Source of the DNA: Lactiplantibacillus brownii
GTDB taxonomy: Bacteria > Bacillota > Bacilli > Lactobacillales > Lactobacillaceae
Reading direction: 5' to 3'
DNA length: 64,000 nucleotides
Assembly (NCBI RefSeq): GCF_031085375.1
Contig: NZ_JAVCWF010000001.1
Coordinates: forward strand, 1,426,001 to 1,490,000
Shown: in pieces, positions 36,464 through 45,933 of the stretch
Layout of the letters: the number at the start of each line of letters is the position of its first letter
Position numbering within the stretch: position 1 is the first letter of the stretch
Notes under the pieces: generated by a model
What the model was told of the DNA's origin: nothing
Seen by the model: the letters and a program-made list of their open reading frames with translations, nothing else
The model's database searches: none
Translations under genes and position numbers: made by a program

Positions 36464-36491
36464 TTCCGGGATGACCGGAATTTGCTATAAT
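36464..36491 (+). promoter_or_regulatory. Promoter of ypmB-aspB with inverted repeat
   Basis: TTCCGG-GATGA-CCGGAA (36464-36480) overlaps the -35 zone; TG-C-TATAAT follows (TATAAT 36486-36491). The repeat could be an operator or a minimal terminator of dinG. Confidence 0.45.
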
Positions 36492-36524
36492 GGGTTATTG
36501 CTTTTTTGAAAGGATCGAGTGAAT

Positions 36525-37025
36525 ATGAGAGTGCAACGCAAACAGCGACCAGAACGATTGATTATGATTATTCTATTAGTCGTTTTAGCCCTGATCGTCA
36601 TCGCCTATGGAACCCTGTGGGTCGCTCAACGACCAATGCATACAGCGCAAAAGACGGCGTATAGTTTAGCGACCAGTAAGGCTAAGCTAAAGACGACCAC
36701 AGCGTTTTCCCAATATAATGGCAATGAGAGCTACTATGTCGTGACTGGAACTTCCAGTAAAAACGTCCCAGTCTATGCTTTGATCAATACGAATAAACAT
36801 CACAAAACAACCGTTGTCAAACAGTCCGCTGGTATTACGCGGACAAAGGCGTTGAAAAAGGTCTGGTCAAAGCAAAATCCTAGCAAGGTGATCAAAGCCA
36901 CGTTGGGCCAGTATGATGGTGAAGTTGTCTGGGAAATCACTTATTTAAATCAGAAAAAGGCGCTCTGTTATGAAGTTTTACAATATTCAAACGGTAGCCA
37001 ATTAAAATCAATTATTAATATTTAA
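36525..37025 (+). CDS. ypmB: YpmB-like membrane-anchored protein (DUF5590/PepSY-like)
   Basis: 166 residues with one N-terminal span (LIMIILLVVLALIVIAYGTLWV, about 12-33) and an extracytoplasmic part with two PepSY-like halves. Named from position between dinG and aspB, the Bacillus order, as well as size. GAAAGGA precedes ATG 36525 (a GTG at 36519 is an alternative). Confidence 0.8.
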   Translation: MRVQRKQRPERLIMIILLVVLALIVIAYGTLWVAQRPMHTAQKTAYSLATSKAKLKTTTAFSQYNGNESYYVVTGTSSKNVPVYALINTNKHHKTTVVKQSAGITRTKALKKVWSKQNPSKVIKATLGQYDGEVVWEITYLNQKKALCYEVLQYSNGSQLKSIINI

Positions 37026-37048
37026 TTTGTAAAGGAGCTCGGTCAGCT

Positions 37049-38257
37049 ATGGAATTATCGCGTAAAGTTATGCAAATTCAGCCATCCGCAACGCTAAAGA
37101 TTAGCGCTCAGGCCAAACAAATGATTGCTGACGGAGTCGATGTGATCAATTTAGGCATCGGCGAGCCAGATTATCAAACGCCTGCTAATATCAAACAAGC
37201 CGCTATTGAGAGCATTAATAATGGTCAAGCCAGTTTTTATACGCCGGCAACCGGATTACCGGCCTTGAAACAAGCAATCAGTCGGCGCATCGAGGCGGAT
37301 CACGGCTATCATTTTGAACCTAATCAGATTGTGGTCACGGATGGGGCTAAGATGGCGCTGTTTACGCTATTCCAAGTGATTTTAAATCCAGAAGATGAAG
37401 TGCTCTTGCCAGTGCCGTATTGGGTCAGTTATTCTGAACAAGTGAAGCTTGCTAGCGGGGTGCCAGTTGAAGTGGGCACTGATCGTCAGTTGCGGTTTAC
37501 GGTGGCTGATCTGGAAGCACAACGTACGCCTAAAACGAAAGCCTTGGTGTTAAATTCACCACAAAATCCATCAGGCTTAGTTTTTAGCCGTGCGGAATTG
37601 ACGGCAATCGTTAATTGGGCGGTACAACACGATATTTTGATCGTCGCGGATGAAATCTATGAGAAGTTGTTGTATAACGGCAATCACTTTACGTCTGTCT
37701 TAGAATTAGGTCAGGCTAACATGGATCATGTCATCCTGATCAACGGGGTTTCCAAAGCTTATTCAATGACTGGTTGGCGGATCGGCTATGCAGCCGGCCC
37801 ACAACCAATCATGGCTAAGATGGGGATTGTTTTGGGACATGCCGCCAGCAATCCAGCCGCGGTTTCACAATATGCCGCGATTGAAGCATTTAGCGGTGAT
37901 CAAAGTTCAGTTGAAACGATGCGTCAAGGCTTTGAGGCACGCTTGAATGAGCTGTATCCGTTGATTGCGGCGTTACCGGGCTTTAAGTTACCTGGTGGTA
38001 AGCCAGCAGGGGCGTTTTACTTATTCCCAGATGTGACTGAAACGCTGCGTTTAACCGGCTATGCCGATGCAACCGCATTCGTCACTGCCGTTTTGAACGA
38101 AGCTCACGTTGGTCTTGTTCCGGGCGAGGCATTTGGCTTACCTGGACATATCCGAATCAGTTATGCGACCGATATTGACTCATTACGTACGGCTTATCAA
38201 CGGCTAAAAGATTTTATTGAAACTAAAATGGCTCAGCAGCCAGCACCAAAGCTGTAG
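37049..38257 (+). CDS. aspB: Class I aspartate/aromatic aminotransferase
   Basis: 402-residue PLP aminotransferase. NLGIGEPDY at the N-terminus, NSPQNPSG, ADEIYEKLLY and PLP Lys in NGVSKAYSMTGWRIGY are all present. It sits directly after ypmB (24 bases), in the conserved dinG-ypmB-aspB order. Confidence 0.94.
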   Translation: MELSRKVMQIQPSATLKISAQAKQMIADGVDVINLGIGEPDYQTPANIKQAAIESINNGQASFYTPATGLPALKQAISRRIEADHGYHFEPNQIVVTDGAKMALFTLFQVILNPEDEVLLPVPYWVSYSEQVKLASGVPVEVGTDRQLRFTVADLEAQRTPKTKALVLNSPQNPSGLVFSRAELTAIVNWAVQHDILIVADEIYEKLLYNGNHFTSVLELGQANMDHVILINGVSKAYSMTGWRIGYAAGPQPIMAKMGIVLGHAASNPAAVSQYAAIEAFSGDQSSVETMRQGFEARLNELYPLIAALPGFKLPGGKPAGAFYLFPDVTETLRLTGYADATAFVTAVLNEAHVGLVPGEAFGLPGHIRISYATDIDSLRTAYQRLKDFIETKMAQQPAPKL

Positions 38258-38272
38258 GCTAGTAATGAACAA

Positions 38273-38310
38273 CCAAGGGAGTGGGCTAAATTTGGCTCAC
38301 TCCCTTGATT
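38273..38310 (+). terminator. Hairpin between aspB and dnaD
   Basis: CAAGGGAGTG (38274-38283) / CACTCCCTTG (38298-38307) with an inner extension; only a weak T-rich tail (ATTGTTA), so partial read-through into dnaD is likely. Confidence 0.5.
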
Positions 38311-38328
38311 GTTAGAAATGGAGTAATT

Positions 38329-39057
38329 ATGGATCAACTCACACAAGCAATTATCAATGGTGGTCAAACGACGATTGCCAATGTTTTGCTAGAACATTAC
38401 CGCGAACTGGGGCTAACTAATGCGGAATTGCTAGTTTATTTGCAATTTAAACGTTTGATGGACCAAGGGGATACTTTTCCTGATGCAAATCAGGTGGCAG
38501 AGAGTCTTGGAGAGACTAGCAACACGGTTTTTCAACATTTACATGAAATGCTTGCCAAGAAGCTCCTGACAATTGAATCAGTCACCGCTAATGATCAAAA
38601 AATTCATGATCGGTATAATTTTGATGGCTTATATGAAAAATTAGCCGTGGCGCTGACACGGACTCCTAAGACTGAAACTGCAACGGTGGTTGAAAACAAC
38701 GAAAATTCACGGCAGAAGGTTTTTAAGTCGATTGAAACGGAATTCGGTCGGGCGTTGTCACCGATGGAAATGGAAAGTATTAGTAAGTGGTTTGATGAGA
38801 ATCATTATGACCCTGAAATCATTGAATTGGCTTTGCGTGAAGCCGTCTTACGTCAGGTTTATAATTTAACTTATATGGATCGTATTTTGTTGAACTGGCA
38901 GAAGCGTCATTTAACCACAGCGGCCCAAATTGAAGCCGACAAGCAACGTGGTATTGAGAATCGCTTGAATTCTGCACCTAAGCCGCAACGCCAGACCGGC
39001 GCTAACGCGGGTCCCAAGATTCCTTTATTTAAACTTGGTGAAGATCAATCAAAATAG
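38329..39057 (+). CDS. dnaD: DnaD-family DNA replication initiation protein
   Basis: 242 residues. N-terminal winged-helix (DnaD_N) with YLQFKRLMDQGDTFPDANQVAESLGETSNTVFQHL, and a C-terminal DnaD_DnaB_II domain (FGRALSPMEMESISKWFDENHYDPEIIELALREAV). It helps load helicase during PriA- or DnaA-dependent initiation. ATG 38329 has ATGGAG upstream. Convergent with pbp1A. Confidence 0.93.
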   Translation: MDQLTQAIINGGQTTIANVLLEHYRELGLTNAELLVYLQFKRLMDQGDTFPDANQVAESLGETSNTVFQHLHEMLAKKLLTIESVTANDQKIHDRYNFDGLYEKLAVALTRTPKTETATVVENNENSRQKVFKSIETEFGRALSPMEMESISKWFDENHYDPEIIELALREAVLRQVYNLTYMDRILLNWQKRHLTTAAQIEADKQRGIENRLNSAPKPQRQTGANAGPKIPLFKLGEDQSK

Positions 39058-39070
39058 TTTAGTCCACATG

Positions 39071-39118
39071 AAAAAGGCCGCTCAAATCGCAAATAATTGC
39101 GATTTGAGCGGCCTTTAG
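39071..39118. terminator. Bidirectional terminator
   Basis: Perfect 20-bp stem (39073-39092 with 39097-39116, arm begins AAAGGCCGCTC) and a 4-base loop between convergent dnaD and pbp1A. Confidence 0.95.
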
Positions 39119-39129
39119 TCGATAACGAC

Positions 39130-41427
39130 TTATTGGTTTTGATTATTATCAGCAGGCTGTTCAGCCGAGCTAGAGGCAGCTGAAGAGGAGCTTTCAGCTG
39201 AACTGCTCGATTCTGAACTAGCACTGGATGAAGATTCCGAACTTTCACTTGAAGATGATTCTTCAGAGCTGGAAGATTCGGACGAAGAACTAGAAGATTC
39301 ACTGGATGAAGCTTCTTTTTTGGACTCTGAACTGCTGGCTTCACGACTAGTCGTGGTAGACGCTGCTGAGGAGTTTGTCCCAGAGGCGGCTTCAGCCGAA
39401 GAGAAGAGATGACCAACAACGTACAATTCTTCAATCCCATTCTTTTTGACTGTGCCAACGGAGCTTGGTTTGGTCCAATCAGAATTTGGTGAGTGTTCTT
39501 GGAGATAAGTCATCATTTCACGGTAAATATTCTGTGAAATCTTGGAAGTCGTGGAATTAATGTAACCGTTAGCGGAATAAGGCTTATCGAACCCAGTCCA
39601 AACGGCTACTGAGTAATTCTTAGTGTAGCCGGCCATCCAAGAATCGATCTCGGCATCAGAAGGCACTTTACTCTTGAAGTTGCTAGGGTAATTATCGGTC
39701 CCAGTCTTCCCAGCTTGGTAAACGCCGCTAATTTTAGCGGTCGTAGCCGTCCCGGTTGAGCTATTAATGACATCTTTTAGCATGTTGGTGATCATATAAG
39801 CAGTTGACTTCTTCATCACACGCTTGCCGTTGCTACTATAACTGGTCGTCCGGTTATCTTGGGTCACAATCTTATTAATATAATAAGGCTTGTGATAGGT
39901 TCCACCGTTAGCAAATGCTGCGTAGGCTCCCGCAACTTGCAGTGAAGAGACGTTGGCCCCAATGGCATTAGCGTATTCGACCGTTTTGAGATTCATGCCT
40001 AAGTTATTGGCAAATTCCTTGGCTTTAGTCCGACCAACTTGTTGCAAAGTCTTGACCGCTGGAATATTTCGCGATTGGACTAAGGCTTGGCGCATCGTCA
40101 TGTTGCCAAGTGTCTTGTTATCAAAGTCATGGACGGTAATATTTGTTCCGGGATACTTATAACTCGTATCCGCAACTGCCTTGTAGGTTGGCCAACTATG
40201 ATACTCAATGGCAGGCCCGTAATCCAAGATTGGCTTCATGGTGGAGGCGTTAGAGCGGTCTGTTTGGACAGCATGGTTCGTCCCATAAGTCACATTACCG
40301 TTCTTGCGGGCGCCAACCATTGCCGAAATCTTACCCGTGTACGAGTCGACGACTGAAACGCCTAACTGGAAGCGATTGGCCGCAGTATCATTAGGGTAAC
40401 TGACATATTGTGAGGTGTTTGCAATATCGTAAAGTCGTTGTTGCGCGTTCATATTTAAGTTGGTATAAACTTTCAAGCCATCGTTCTGATAGTCATAGCC
40501 CTTAGCCGTTAAATCAGCGATGACTTCCTTCAAATAAGCATCAACAACTTTATGTTTTTGTTGTGCGACAATGCTAGCACGTTCTGAGCTGGAGGCGAGG
40601 CCGGTTTGAACATTAACTTTTTCTGCGGCCGTTTCCTGTTGCTTAGTGATCACTTTATTGTCGTACATCGCTTCAAGCACTAAATTCCGTCGGCTCGTGG
40701 CATATTTTGGATATTGGATTGGATCGTAATAGGTGGGCGACTGAGGCATCCCGGCTAGCAAGGCCAATTGACTCAAATTAAGGTTTTTCAGCGAAGTACC
40801 GTAGTAGTAATGTGCCGCGGTGCCCATCCCATAGATTCCGTTACCCATGTAGACTTTGTTAATGTAGTATTCTAGAATTTGCGATTTGCTAAAATGTTTT
40901 TCAACATTTAGTGCCAGCCAAGCTTCTTGTGCTTTGACTTTCAAGTTACGATCAGAAGTTTTGGTAGAGAAAACGGATAGTTTAACGAGTTGCATGGTTA
41001 GGGTACTCCCACCTTGCATCCCCAGTGAGCTACCTTTCAAGTTACCTAATGCTGCGCCAATGATCCGGTAATAATCGACCCCTTTATGTTGATAGAAACG
41101 CCGGTCTTCAATTGAGACCACGGCACTTTTCAACGCGGTCGGAATATTTGCTGATTTGACGTATTCGCGATTGCTAGCACCTAAGTTAGCGATTAACTTG
41201 CCATTGGCATCGTAGACCCGCGTGGCATTTTCGCTCTTGAGCTTGCTTTCTGAAATGGTTGGTGAGTTCTGCGCGTAGTAGAAAAATAAGCCAACACCAG
41301 CCAAGCCGCCGATGACGATTAGAGCGACGATGGTTAAAATGATTCGTCGGAACCAATGCTTTTTGGGTGGCTGTTGTCGGTTGCGATTGCGCGCAACCCG
41401 TGAATCTTGATCATTGTTACCTGCCAT
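39130..41427 (-). CDS. pbp1A: Class A penicillin-binding protein 1A
   Basis: 765-residue bifunctional peptidoglycan synthase. Basic cytoplasmic N-terminus, one span (about 28-51), GT51 glycosyltransferase (catalytic Glu107 in EDRRFYQHKG; QGGSTLTMQL), transpeptidase with SxxK at Ser395 (STMK), SRN 451-453 and KTGT at 573. From about residue 676 a tail of some 90 residues is almost pure Ser/Glu/Ala, likely a wall-spanning linker. Follows recU by 26 bases, the conserved recU-pbp1 pair. Confidence 0.96.
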   Translation of the reverse strand: MAGNNDQDSRVARNRNRQQPPKKHWFRRIILTIVALIVIGGLAGVGLFFYYAQNSPTISESKLKSENATRVYDANGKLIANLGASNREYVKSANIPTALKSAVVSIEDRRFYQHKGVDYYRIIGAALGNLKGSSLGMQGGSTLTMQLVKLSVFSTKTSDRNLKVKAQEAWLALNVEKHFSKSQILEYYINKVYMGNGIYGMGTAAHYYYGTSLKNLNLSQLALLAGMPQSPTYYDPIQYPKYATSRRNLVLEAMYDNKVITKQQETAAEKVNVQTGLASSSERASIVAQQKHKVVDAYLKEVIADLTAKGYDYQNDGLKVYTNLNMNAQQRLYDIANTSQYVSYPNDTAANRFQLGVSVVDSYTGKISAMVGARKNGNVTYGTNHAVQTDRSNASTMKPILDYGPAIEYHSWPTYKAVADTSYKYPGTNITVHDFDNKTLGNMTMRQALVQSRNIPAVKTLQQVGRTKAKEFANNLGMNLKTVEYANAIGANVSSLQVAGAYAAFANGGTYHKPYYINKIVTQDNRTTSYSSNGKRVMKKSTAYMITNMLKDVINSSTGTATTAKISGVYQAGKTGTDNYPSNFKSKVPSDAEIDSWMAGYTKNYSVAVWTGFDKPYSANGYINSTTSKISQNIYREMMTYLQEHSPNSDWTKPSSVGTVKKNGIEELYVVGHLFSSAEAASGTNSSAASTTTSREASSSESKKEASSSESSSSSSESSSSEESSSSESSESSSSASSESSSSAESSSSAASSSAEQPADNNQNQ

Positions 41428-41453
41428 GATGTTCTCCTTTTACTAGGTGATAA

Positions 41454-42062
41454 TTAACCCTCAATGATTTTATCAATGACATCCAAATAAGGAATGAGGG
41501 GATTAATATGATAGTGTAACTCAGTTGCCAGTTGTTCAATGTCCGTGAGTGGAATTGATTTACGGCCACCGGTTGCTTGATGATCCCAATAATGAAAGAG
41601 GTCGGTCGCTGTTAATAAAAACAAGCGATTCAACTCTGCAAAACGAATAATGACAAAACAAATCCCATCTTGTGCTAAACATTTACGCATGTGTTCGATT
41701 TGATGTTCATGAAAGTTTTTGAGTGGAAACGCGGTTTTACTTTTAGTCTCCTTAGCCTCAAAATCTAAGTATCTCCCACGGTAAACCCCGTTGTAGTCAG
41801 TCGTTGAAGCTTGCTTGAAGTAGGCTTCACGAATGACAGCGGCACTCCGGTTTGGATAATCAACTTTAACGATCTGGATCGGGATTGGTTTTTTATGAAT
41901 AACTGCGATATTATTTTCCAAATAATAGGTATTACTACTATTGAGTTCTGCTTCCAGACTCATGCCCCGATCACCGAAGTTAACATTGGCAAACTTGGTG
42001 GACTTTGATTTAGAATGAGAGGGTTGGCGATAAGCTTTGCCGTTTGGATAACGAATCGTCAC
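41454..42062 (-). CDS. recU: Holliday junction resolvase RecU
   Basis: 202 residues. RecU core with GMSLEAELNSSN, the catalytic region YRGRYLDFEAKETKSKTAFPLKN (Asp/Glu/Lys cluster) and EHMRKCLAQDGICFVIIRF. It resolves recombination intermediates. AGGAGG upstream and promoter on the minus strand (42088-42116). Confidence 0.96.
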   Translation of the reverse strand: MTIRYPNGKAYRQPSHSKSKSTKFANVNFGDRGMSLEAELNSSNTYYLENNIAVIHKKPIPIQIVKVDYPNRSAAVIREAYFKQASTTDYNGVYRGRYLDFEAKETKSKTAFPLKNFHEHQIEHMRKCLAQDGICFVIIRFAELNRLFLLTATDLFHYWDHQATGGRKSIPLTDIEQLATELHYHINPLIPYLDVIDKIIEG

Positions 42063-42087
42063 ATTATCAACCTCCTAATAATGTCAT

Positions 42088-42116
42088 ATTTTACCATTAA
42101 CCAGCCGAATGTGAAA
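42088..42116 (-). promoter_or_regulatory. Promoter of recU-pbp1A
   Basis: Minus strand TTTCAC (42116-42111), a 17-base spacer and TAAAAT (42093-42088). Confidence 0.55.
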
Positions 42117-42166
42117 TAACTGTGACGTTTCGAGGACGCAATAAATAGGAAAAAGGAGAATTTTCT

Positions 42167-42736
42167 GTGAGTCGATTATGGATGAGTGGCTATCGAAGTT
42201 ATGAATTAGATGTTTTTAGTGACCAAGATGATAAATTAAAAGTGATTAAATATGCACTAACCAGTTACTTGACGGAACAGATTGAAGACGGTGTCGATTG
42301 GCTCATTACCGGTGGTCAGCTGGGTGTTGAACAGTGGTGTGCGGAAGTCGGGCTCGATTTAAAAAAGACTTATCCTGAATTAAAAGTGGCCATCATGCTA
42401 CCATACGCCGAATTTGGGGGCCGTTGGAACGAAACCAATCAAGCTAAATTACAAGTGTTATTGGCAGATGTTGATTTTCATGCGTCAGTTAGTAAACAAA
42501 CTTATGAAAATCCACAACAATTAAAAAATTATCAAGAATTCATGTTAACCCATACAGATGCGGCCGCTTTGGTGTATGATCCTGATAACCCCGGAAAACC
42601 AGCGTATGACTATGATATTATTCGGTCGTTCAATGGGGAGCATCCGTATCCTTTGACGATCATCGACTTCGATTGGTTACAAGAAAGTGCGAATGAGTAT
42701 GCAGAAAAGCAGAATAATGGTTTTAATTTTGAATAA
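42167..42736 (+). CDS. ypsA: YpsA/SLOG-family protein (DUF1273)
   Basis: 189-residue Rossmann-like SLOG protein; family members bind ADP-ribose-like ligands. GYRSYELDVF near the start, GVDWLITGGQLGVEQWCAEV and ALVYDPDNPGKPAYD are family features. It is the gene before gpsB, as in Bacillus, where YpsA influences cell division. GTG start with AAAAAGGAG. Confidence 0.92.
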   Translation: MSRLWMSGYRSYELDVFSDQDDKLKVIKYALTSYLTEQIEDGVDWLITGGQLGVEQWCAEVGLDLKKTYPELKVAIMLPYAEFGGRWNETNQAKLQVLLADVDFHASVSKQTYENPQQLKNYQEFMLTHTDAAALVYDPDNPGKPAYDYDIIRSFNGEHPYPLTIIDFDWLQESANEYAEKQNNGFNFE

Positions 42737-42741
42737 AGTCT

Positions 42742-42749
42742 GCTACAAT
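42742..42749 (+). promoter_or_regulatory. Extended -10 of gpsB
   Basis: TG-C-TACAAT (TACAAT 42744-42749). Confidence 0.45.
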
Positions 42750-42810
42750 GTTTTAAGTAATACGGATGCCGTCTGGGTATCGCGCGAATAACAATGAGGT
42801 GTTTTTAAAT

Positions 42811-43152
42811 ATGGCTAAACGTAATTTTACTCCCAAAGACATCCTGCAAAAAGAATTCAAACCAAAGATGCGGGGCTATGATCCTGCTGACGTGGATGGC
42901 TTCTTGGATAATGTCATTAAGGACTATGAGTCATTTACTAAAGATAACCAACAACTTTCAGATGAAAACGAACGGTTGCGGTCCAAAGTCGATGAGCTAA
43001 CTAAGCAAGTCGCCGTTGGTGCAACCAGTCCATCTTCACAACCAACTAGTACGGTAACGAATATGGATATTCTGAAACGTTTGTCTAATTTGGAACGCCA
43101 CGTCTTTGGTGCCCAATTAGATAATAATCAAAATGAATCACATCGTCTATAA
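42811..43152 (+). CDS. gpsB: Cell division protein GpsB
   Basis: 113-residue DivIVA-like coiled-coil adaptor. N-terminal [28 protein letters not shown] lipid/PBP-binding module, then a coiled coil, a Ser/Thr-rich linker and a C-terminal trimerising helix ([17 protein letters not shown]). ATG 42811 follows ATGAGGTG; the upstream ATG at 42766 lies in the leader. GpsB guides PBP1A, whose gene lies nearby. Confidence 0.95.
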   Translation: MAKRNFTPKDILQKEFKPKMRGYDPADVDGFLDNVIKDYESFTKDNQQLSDENERLRSKVDELTKQVAVGATSPSSQPTSTVTNMDILKRLSNLERHVFGAQLDNNQNESHRL

Positions 43153-43161
43153 CAGTGATTC

Positions 43162-43557
43162 AATGTAAATTCTGGGTAATCGCGGTCGGCTTAAGTCGGC
43201 TGAGGAAGGTCCATGCCCGCACAAGCTGCGATGCTTGTAGTGTTCGTGCTCGGTGAAAAAATAAGCTGGGGAACCGATTTTATCGGTTACGGCGGAAAAA
43301 ACGGCTAAGGCGCAAGCTATGCCCGAGTATTCCTGAAAAGTGCCACAGTGACGATACTTAATTGGAAACGATTAAGTTGGAACGCGGTAAACCCCTCGAG
43401 CGGGCAACCCAAACTACGGTAGGGGCGCTTCACATAAGTAAATGAACTAAATGTGGGGGGAGATCCTTGTGATCTCGAGATAGATGATTGCCGCCTAACT
43501 AACAGACGCCTGTGCTTTAGTTAGGTACAAAACATGGCCTACAGGAATTTACATTTA
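43162..43557 (+). ncRNA. rnpB: RNase P RNA, type B
   Basis: Catalytic RNA that trims the 5' end of pre-tRNA. The conserved core is visible: GAGGAAGGTCCATGC near 43200, GTAGTGTTCGTGCT, GTGCCACAGTGACG, GTGGAACGCGGTAAACCCC-like block near 43380 and AGATGATTGCCGCC near 43485. Helix P1 pairs AATGTAAATTC (43162-43172) with GAATTTACATT (43545-43555). The layout (bacillus type) matches its place between gpsB and ypsC. Confidence 0.97.
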
Positions 43558-43563
43558 GACAGG

Positions 43564-43600
43564 AAACTAGGACAAAAGCTTGCTTTTGCCCTAGTTTTTT
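43564..43600 (+). terminator. Terminator of rnpB
   Basis: AAACTAGG (43564-43571) / CCTAGTTT (43590-43597), inner CAAAAG/CTTTTG, T6 run. Confidence 0.9.
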
Positions 43601-43740
43601 AATACGGCCAGTTAACTTACTTTGAAATATGCTAGACTAGAGTGCAAGGACTGCGTTAGCTAACGTTTATTTGGTCGACAGTCATCAATAATTTAATCAC
43701 AATAAGGAAAAAATAACTGAAACTCAATCAGGAGGAACAC

Positions 43741-44889
43741 ATGCAAGAATTTAGATTATTAGCAACCTGTGCTAGTGGGATGGAAGCACTCGTTGGTCGT
43801 GAATTACGTGATCTCGGCTATCAAACCCAAGTCGAAAATGGTCGCGTTCGTTTTAATGGGACGATCCAAGATATTTTACGGACAAATATTTGGTTACGTA
43901 CTGCTGATCGTGTGAAGATCATTGTCGGTGAGTTTAATGCTTATACGTTTGATGAATTATTCGAAAAAACATTGGCTTTGCCTTGGGATCAGCTCTTACC
44001 AATGGATGCCGAATTTCCAGTTGAAGGGAAATCACGGAATTCCAAATTACACAGTGTTCCTGACGTTCAATCGATTGTCAAAAAAGCGATTGTGAATCAA
44101 TTAGCGGCCACCTATCATCGTAATGGGCATCTGCCAGAAACTGGGGCTTTATTCCCATTGGAAGTTGCGATCAATAAAGATAAAGTGTTGTTGACCTTGG
44201 ATACGACGGGTAGCAGTTTGTTCAAGCGTGGCTACCGGCTAGAAAAAGGGGGCGCGCCCCTCAAAGAAAACATGGCCGCAGCGTTGGTCATGTTGGCGAA
44301 ATGGTATTCTGACAATCCATTTGTCGACCCAGTTTGTGGTTCTGGAACGATTCCAATCGAAGCCGCTTTATTGGCACGTAATATTGCACCAGGGATTAAA
44401 CGGGCGTTTGCCTGTGAAAAATGGGATTGGGTCCCAGCTGGTTTAAGTCAAGATTTACGCGATGAGGCTAAATCTAAGATCAATAATGATATTGAGCTGG
44501 ATATTAGCGGATACGATATTGATGGCAAGATGATTGATATTGCGAAACTCAATGCCCAAGAAGCTGGTGTTTTACACGATATCAACTTCAAGCAATTAGC
44601 CGTTAAAGACTTTACCACCGACAAAGTTAACGGGGTTATTATTGCCAACCCACCTTATGGGGAACGATTGAGTGATCGTGATACGGTCCGGATCTTGTAT
44701 CGTCAGATGGGTCAAGTTTATGCTAAGCTGCCTAGCTGGAGTAAGTATATTTTAACGAGTGATCTCGAATTTGAAGATTACTTTGGTAAGAAAGCCACGA
44801 AGCGTCGTAAGCTCTATAATGGGGCATTACGAACGGATTACTTCCAGTATTGGGGTAAACGGATTCGCCCAGCGCGGCCTGAAGCTTAG
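43741..44889 (+). CDS. ypsC: THUMP-domain RNA methyltransferase (RlmL/YpsC type)
   Basis: 382 residues. N-terminal THUMP domain, then a class I methyltransferase with DPVCGSGTIPIEAALLARN (SAM loop), GYDIDGKMIDIAKLNA and the base-flipping/catalytic ANPPYGERL, diagnostic of N2-guanine methyltransferases of 23S rRNA. GGAGG upstream. Follows rnpB as in Bacillus ypsC. Confidence 0.92.
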   Translation: MQEFRLLATCASGMEALVGRELRDLGYQTQVENGRVRFNGTIQDILRTNIWLRTADRVKIIVGEFNAYTFDELFEKTLALPWDQLLPMDAEFPVEGKSRNSKLHSVPDVQSIVKKAIVNQLAATYHRNGHLPETGALFPLEVAINKDKVLLTLDTTGSSLFKRGYRLEKGGAPLKENMAAALVMLAKWYSDNPFVDPVCGSGTIPIEAALLARNIAPGIKRAFACEKWDWVPAGLSQDLRDEAKSKINNDIELDISGYDIDGKMIDIAKLNAQEAGVLHDINFKQLAVKDFTTDKVNGVIIANPPYGERLSDRDTVRILYRQMGQVYAKLPSWSKYILTSDLEFEDYFGKKATKRRKLYNGALRTDYFQYWGKRIRPARPEA

Positions 44890-44905
44890 TCAGAAAATCG
44901 CTATT

Positions 44906-44957
44906 AAAAAATACCAGTCACATTCCCAAAATTGGGACGATGTGACTGGTATTTTTT
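44906..44957. terminator. Bidirectional terminator
   Basis: AAAAAATACCAGTCACA (44906-44922) / TGTGACTGGTATTTTTT (44941-44957). Confidence 0.92.
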
Positions 44958-44995
44958 TGACTTGAGTGACATTCACGGTGTAAGGCTAAAAACAG

Positions 44996-45751
44996 TTATT
45001 CGGTTAAATAATAGTCAAAAAAGTTTGCGATTTTTTCCATCAGTGGAATTTTGACCAAATGTTTGGCCTGATAACCAGTGATGAACGCCACTTGCTCCGC
45101 ATAAGTTTCTGGATGGATGCGATCAAAAAAGTCACGCGACTGGGCATAAGGAATGCGCTCATCATCGGTACCATGCCAAAATAGCAACGGACGGCCCGCA
45201 ATTGTTTCTGGATGTAAGGCCAGGTCGTAATGGTCGATCCAACTCGTTAGTAGGCGCATGTCTGTTGGCAAGTAAAGCTGATGTTTCGCTGCCGATTCAC
45301 GAACTAACTGGGCATACGCATTTAAATTTGGCGTGCCCATAATGATGGTGGCCGCCTTGATTTCAGGATGTTGAGTCAACAATGCCCCGGTTGTCATGCC
45401 ACCCATTGAATAGCCGCCAACGCCGATTTGATTGGCTTTGATGAGTTGTCGCTGCCGATAGAACTCAATGATCAGCTGAAACTCGGCTAGATTGCCCTGA
45501 ATACTGTTCCAGAATGTGAACGAGGGCAACGTGCTGATTGGTTGTTGCCGTTGCCCATGATTCATGGCATCCGGCAATACGACCCGAATATTCTTTTGCG
45601 CTAGCTTACGTGCCTGGGTTAGGACCAATTCTTTTTCAGAACGCCAGCCATGATAAAAAACGACCAATGGCGTCGCTTGATACCGGAAGTCGTCATTGAC
45701 GACCTCTAGAATTGGCACATCTTGTAATTTTCTTTGCAGAATTTCAACCAT
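44996..45751 (-). CDS. Alpha/beta hydrolase (YitV-like esterase)
   Basis: 251 residues. Oxyanion HGWRSEKEL, nucleophile Ser in GGYSMGGMTTG (about residues 116-126), acid in WHGTDDERIPYAQS and a late His in KHLVKI. Resembles prolyl-oligopeptidase-type esterases such as YitV. No clear ribosome binding site; an AT-rich leader lies upstream. Substrate unknown. Confidence 0.82.
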   Translation of the reverse strand: MVEILQRKLQDVPILEVVNDDFRYQATPLVVFYHGWRSEKELVLTQARKLAQKNIRVVLPDAMNHGQRQQPISTLPSFTFWNSIQGNLAEFQLIIEFYRQRQLIKANQIGVGGYSMGGMTTGALLTQHPEIKAATIIMGTPNLNAYAQLVRESAAKHQLYLPTDMRLLTSWIDHYDLALHPETIAGRPLLFWHGTDDERIPYAQSRDFFDRIHPETYAEQVAFITGYQAKHLVKIPLMEKIANFFDYYLTE

Positions 45752-45933
45752 TGCAATAATCTCACTTTATTATTTTATAACATAACTGTGACAGAAATTA
45801 TTATAAAAGACAACCGAAATGCTTATGTAGTGATTAGAACTGGATTTTATTGGTGTTTCATGACGATCTAAATAAGCTGGTGCATCGTAGCCATCATATC
45901 TATCAAAATAATTTACTAATTACCTGTCTCCGC

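Noticed and set aside
39045..39458. 137-codon minus-strand ORF in the pbp1A tail
   Set aside because: Alternate frame of the Ser/Glu repeat; low-complexity shadow.
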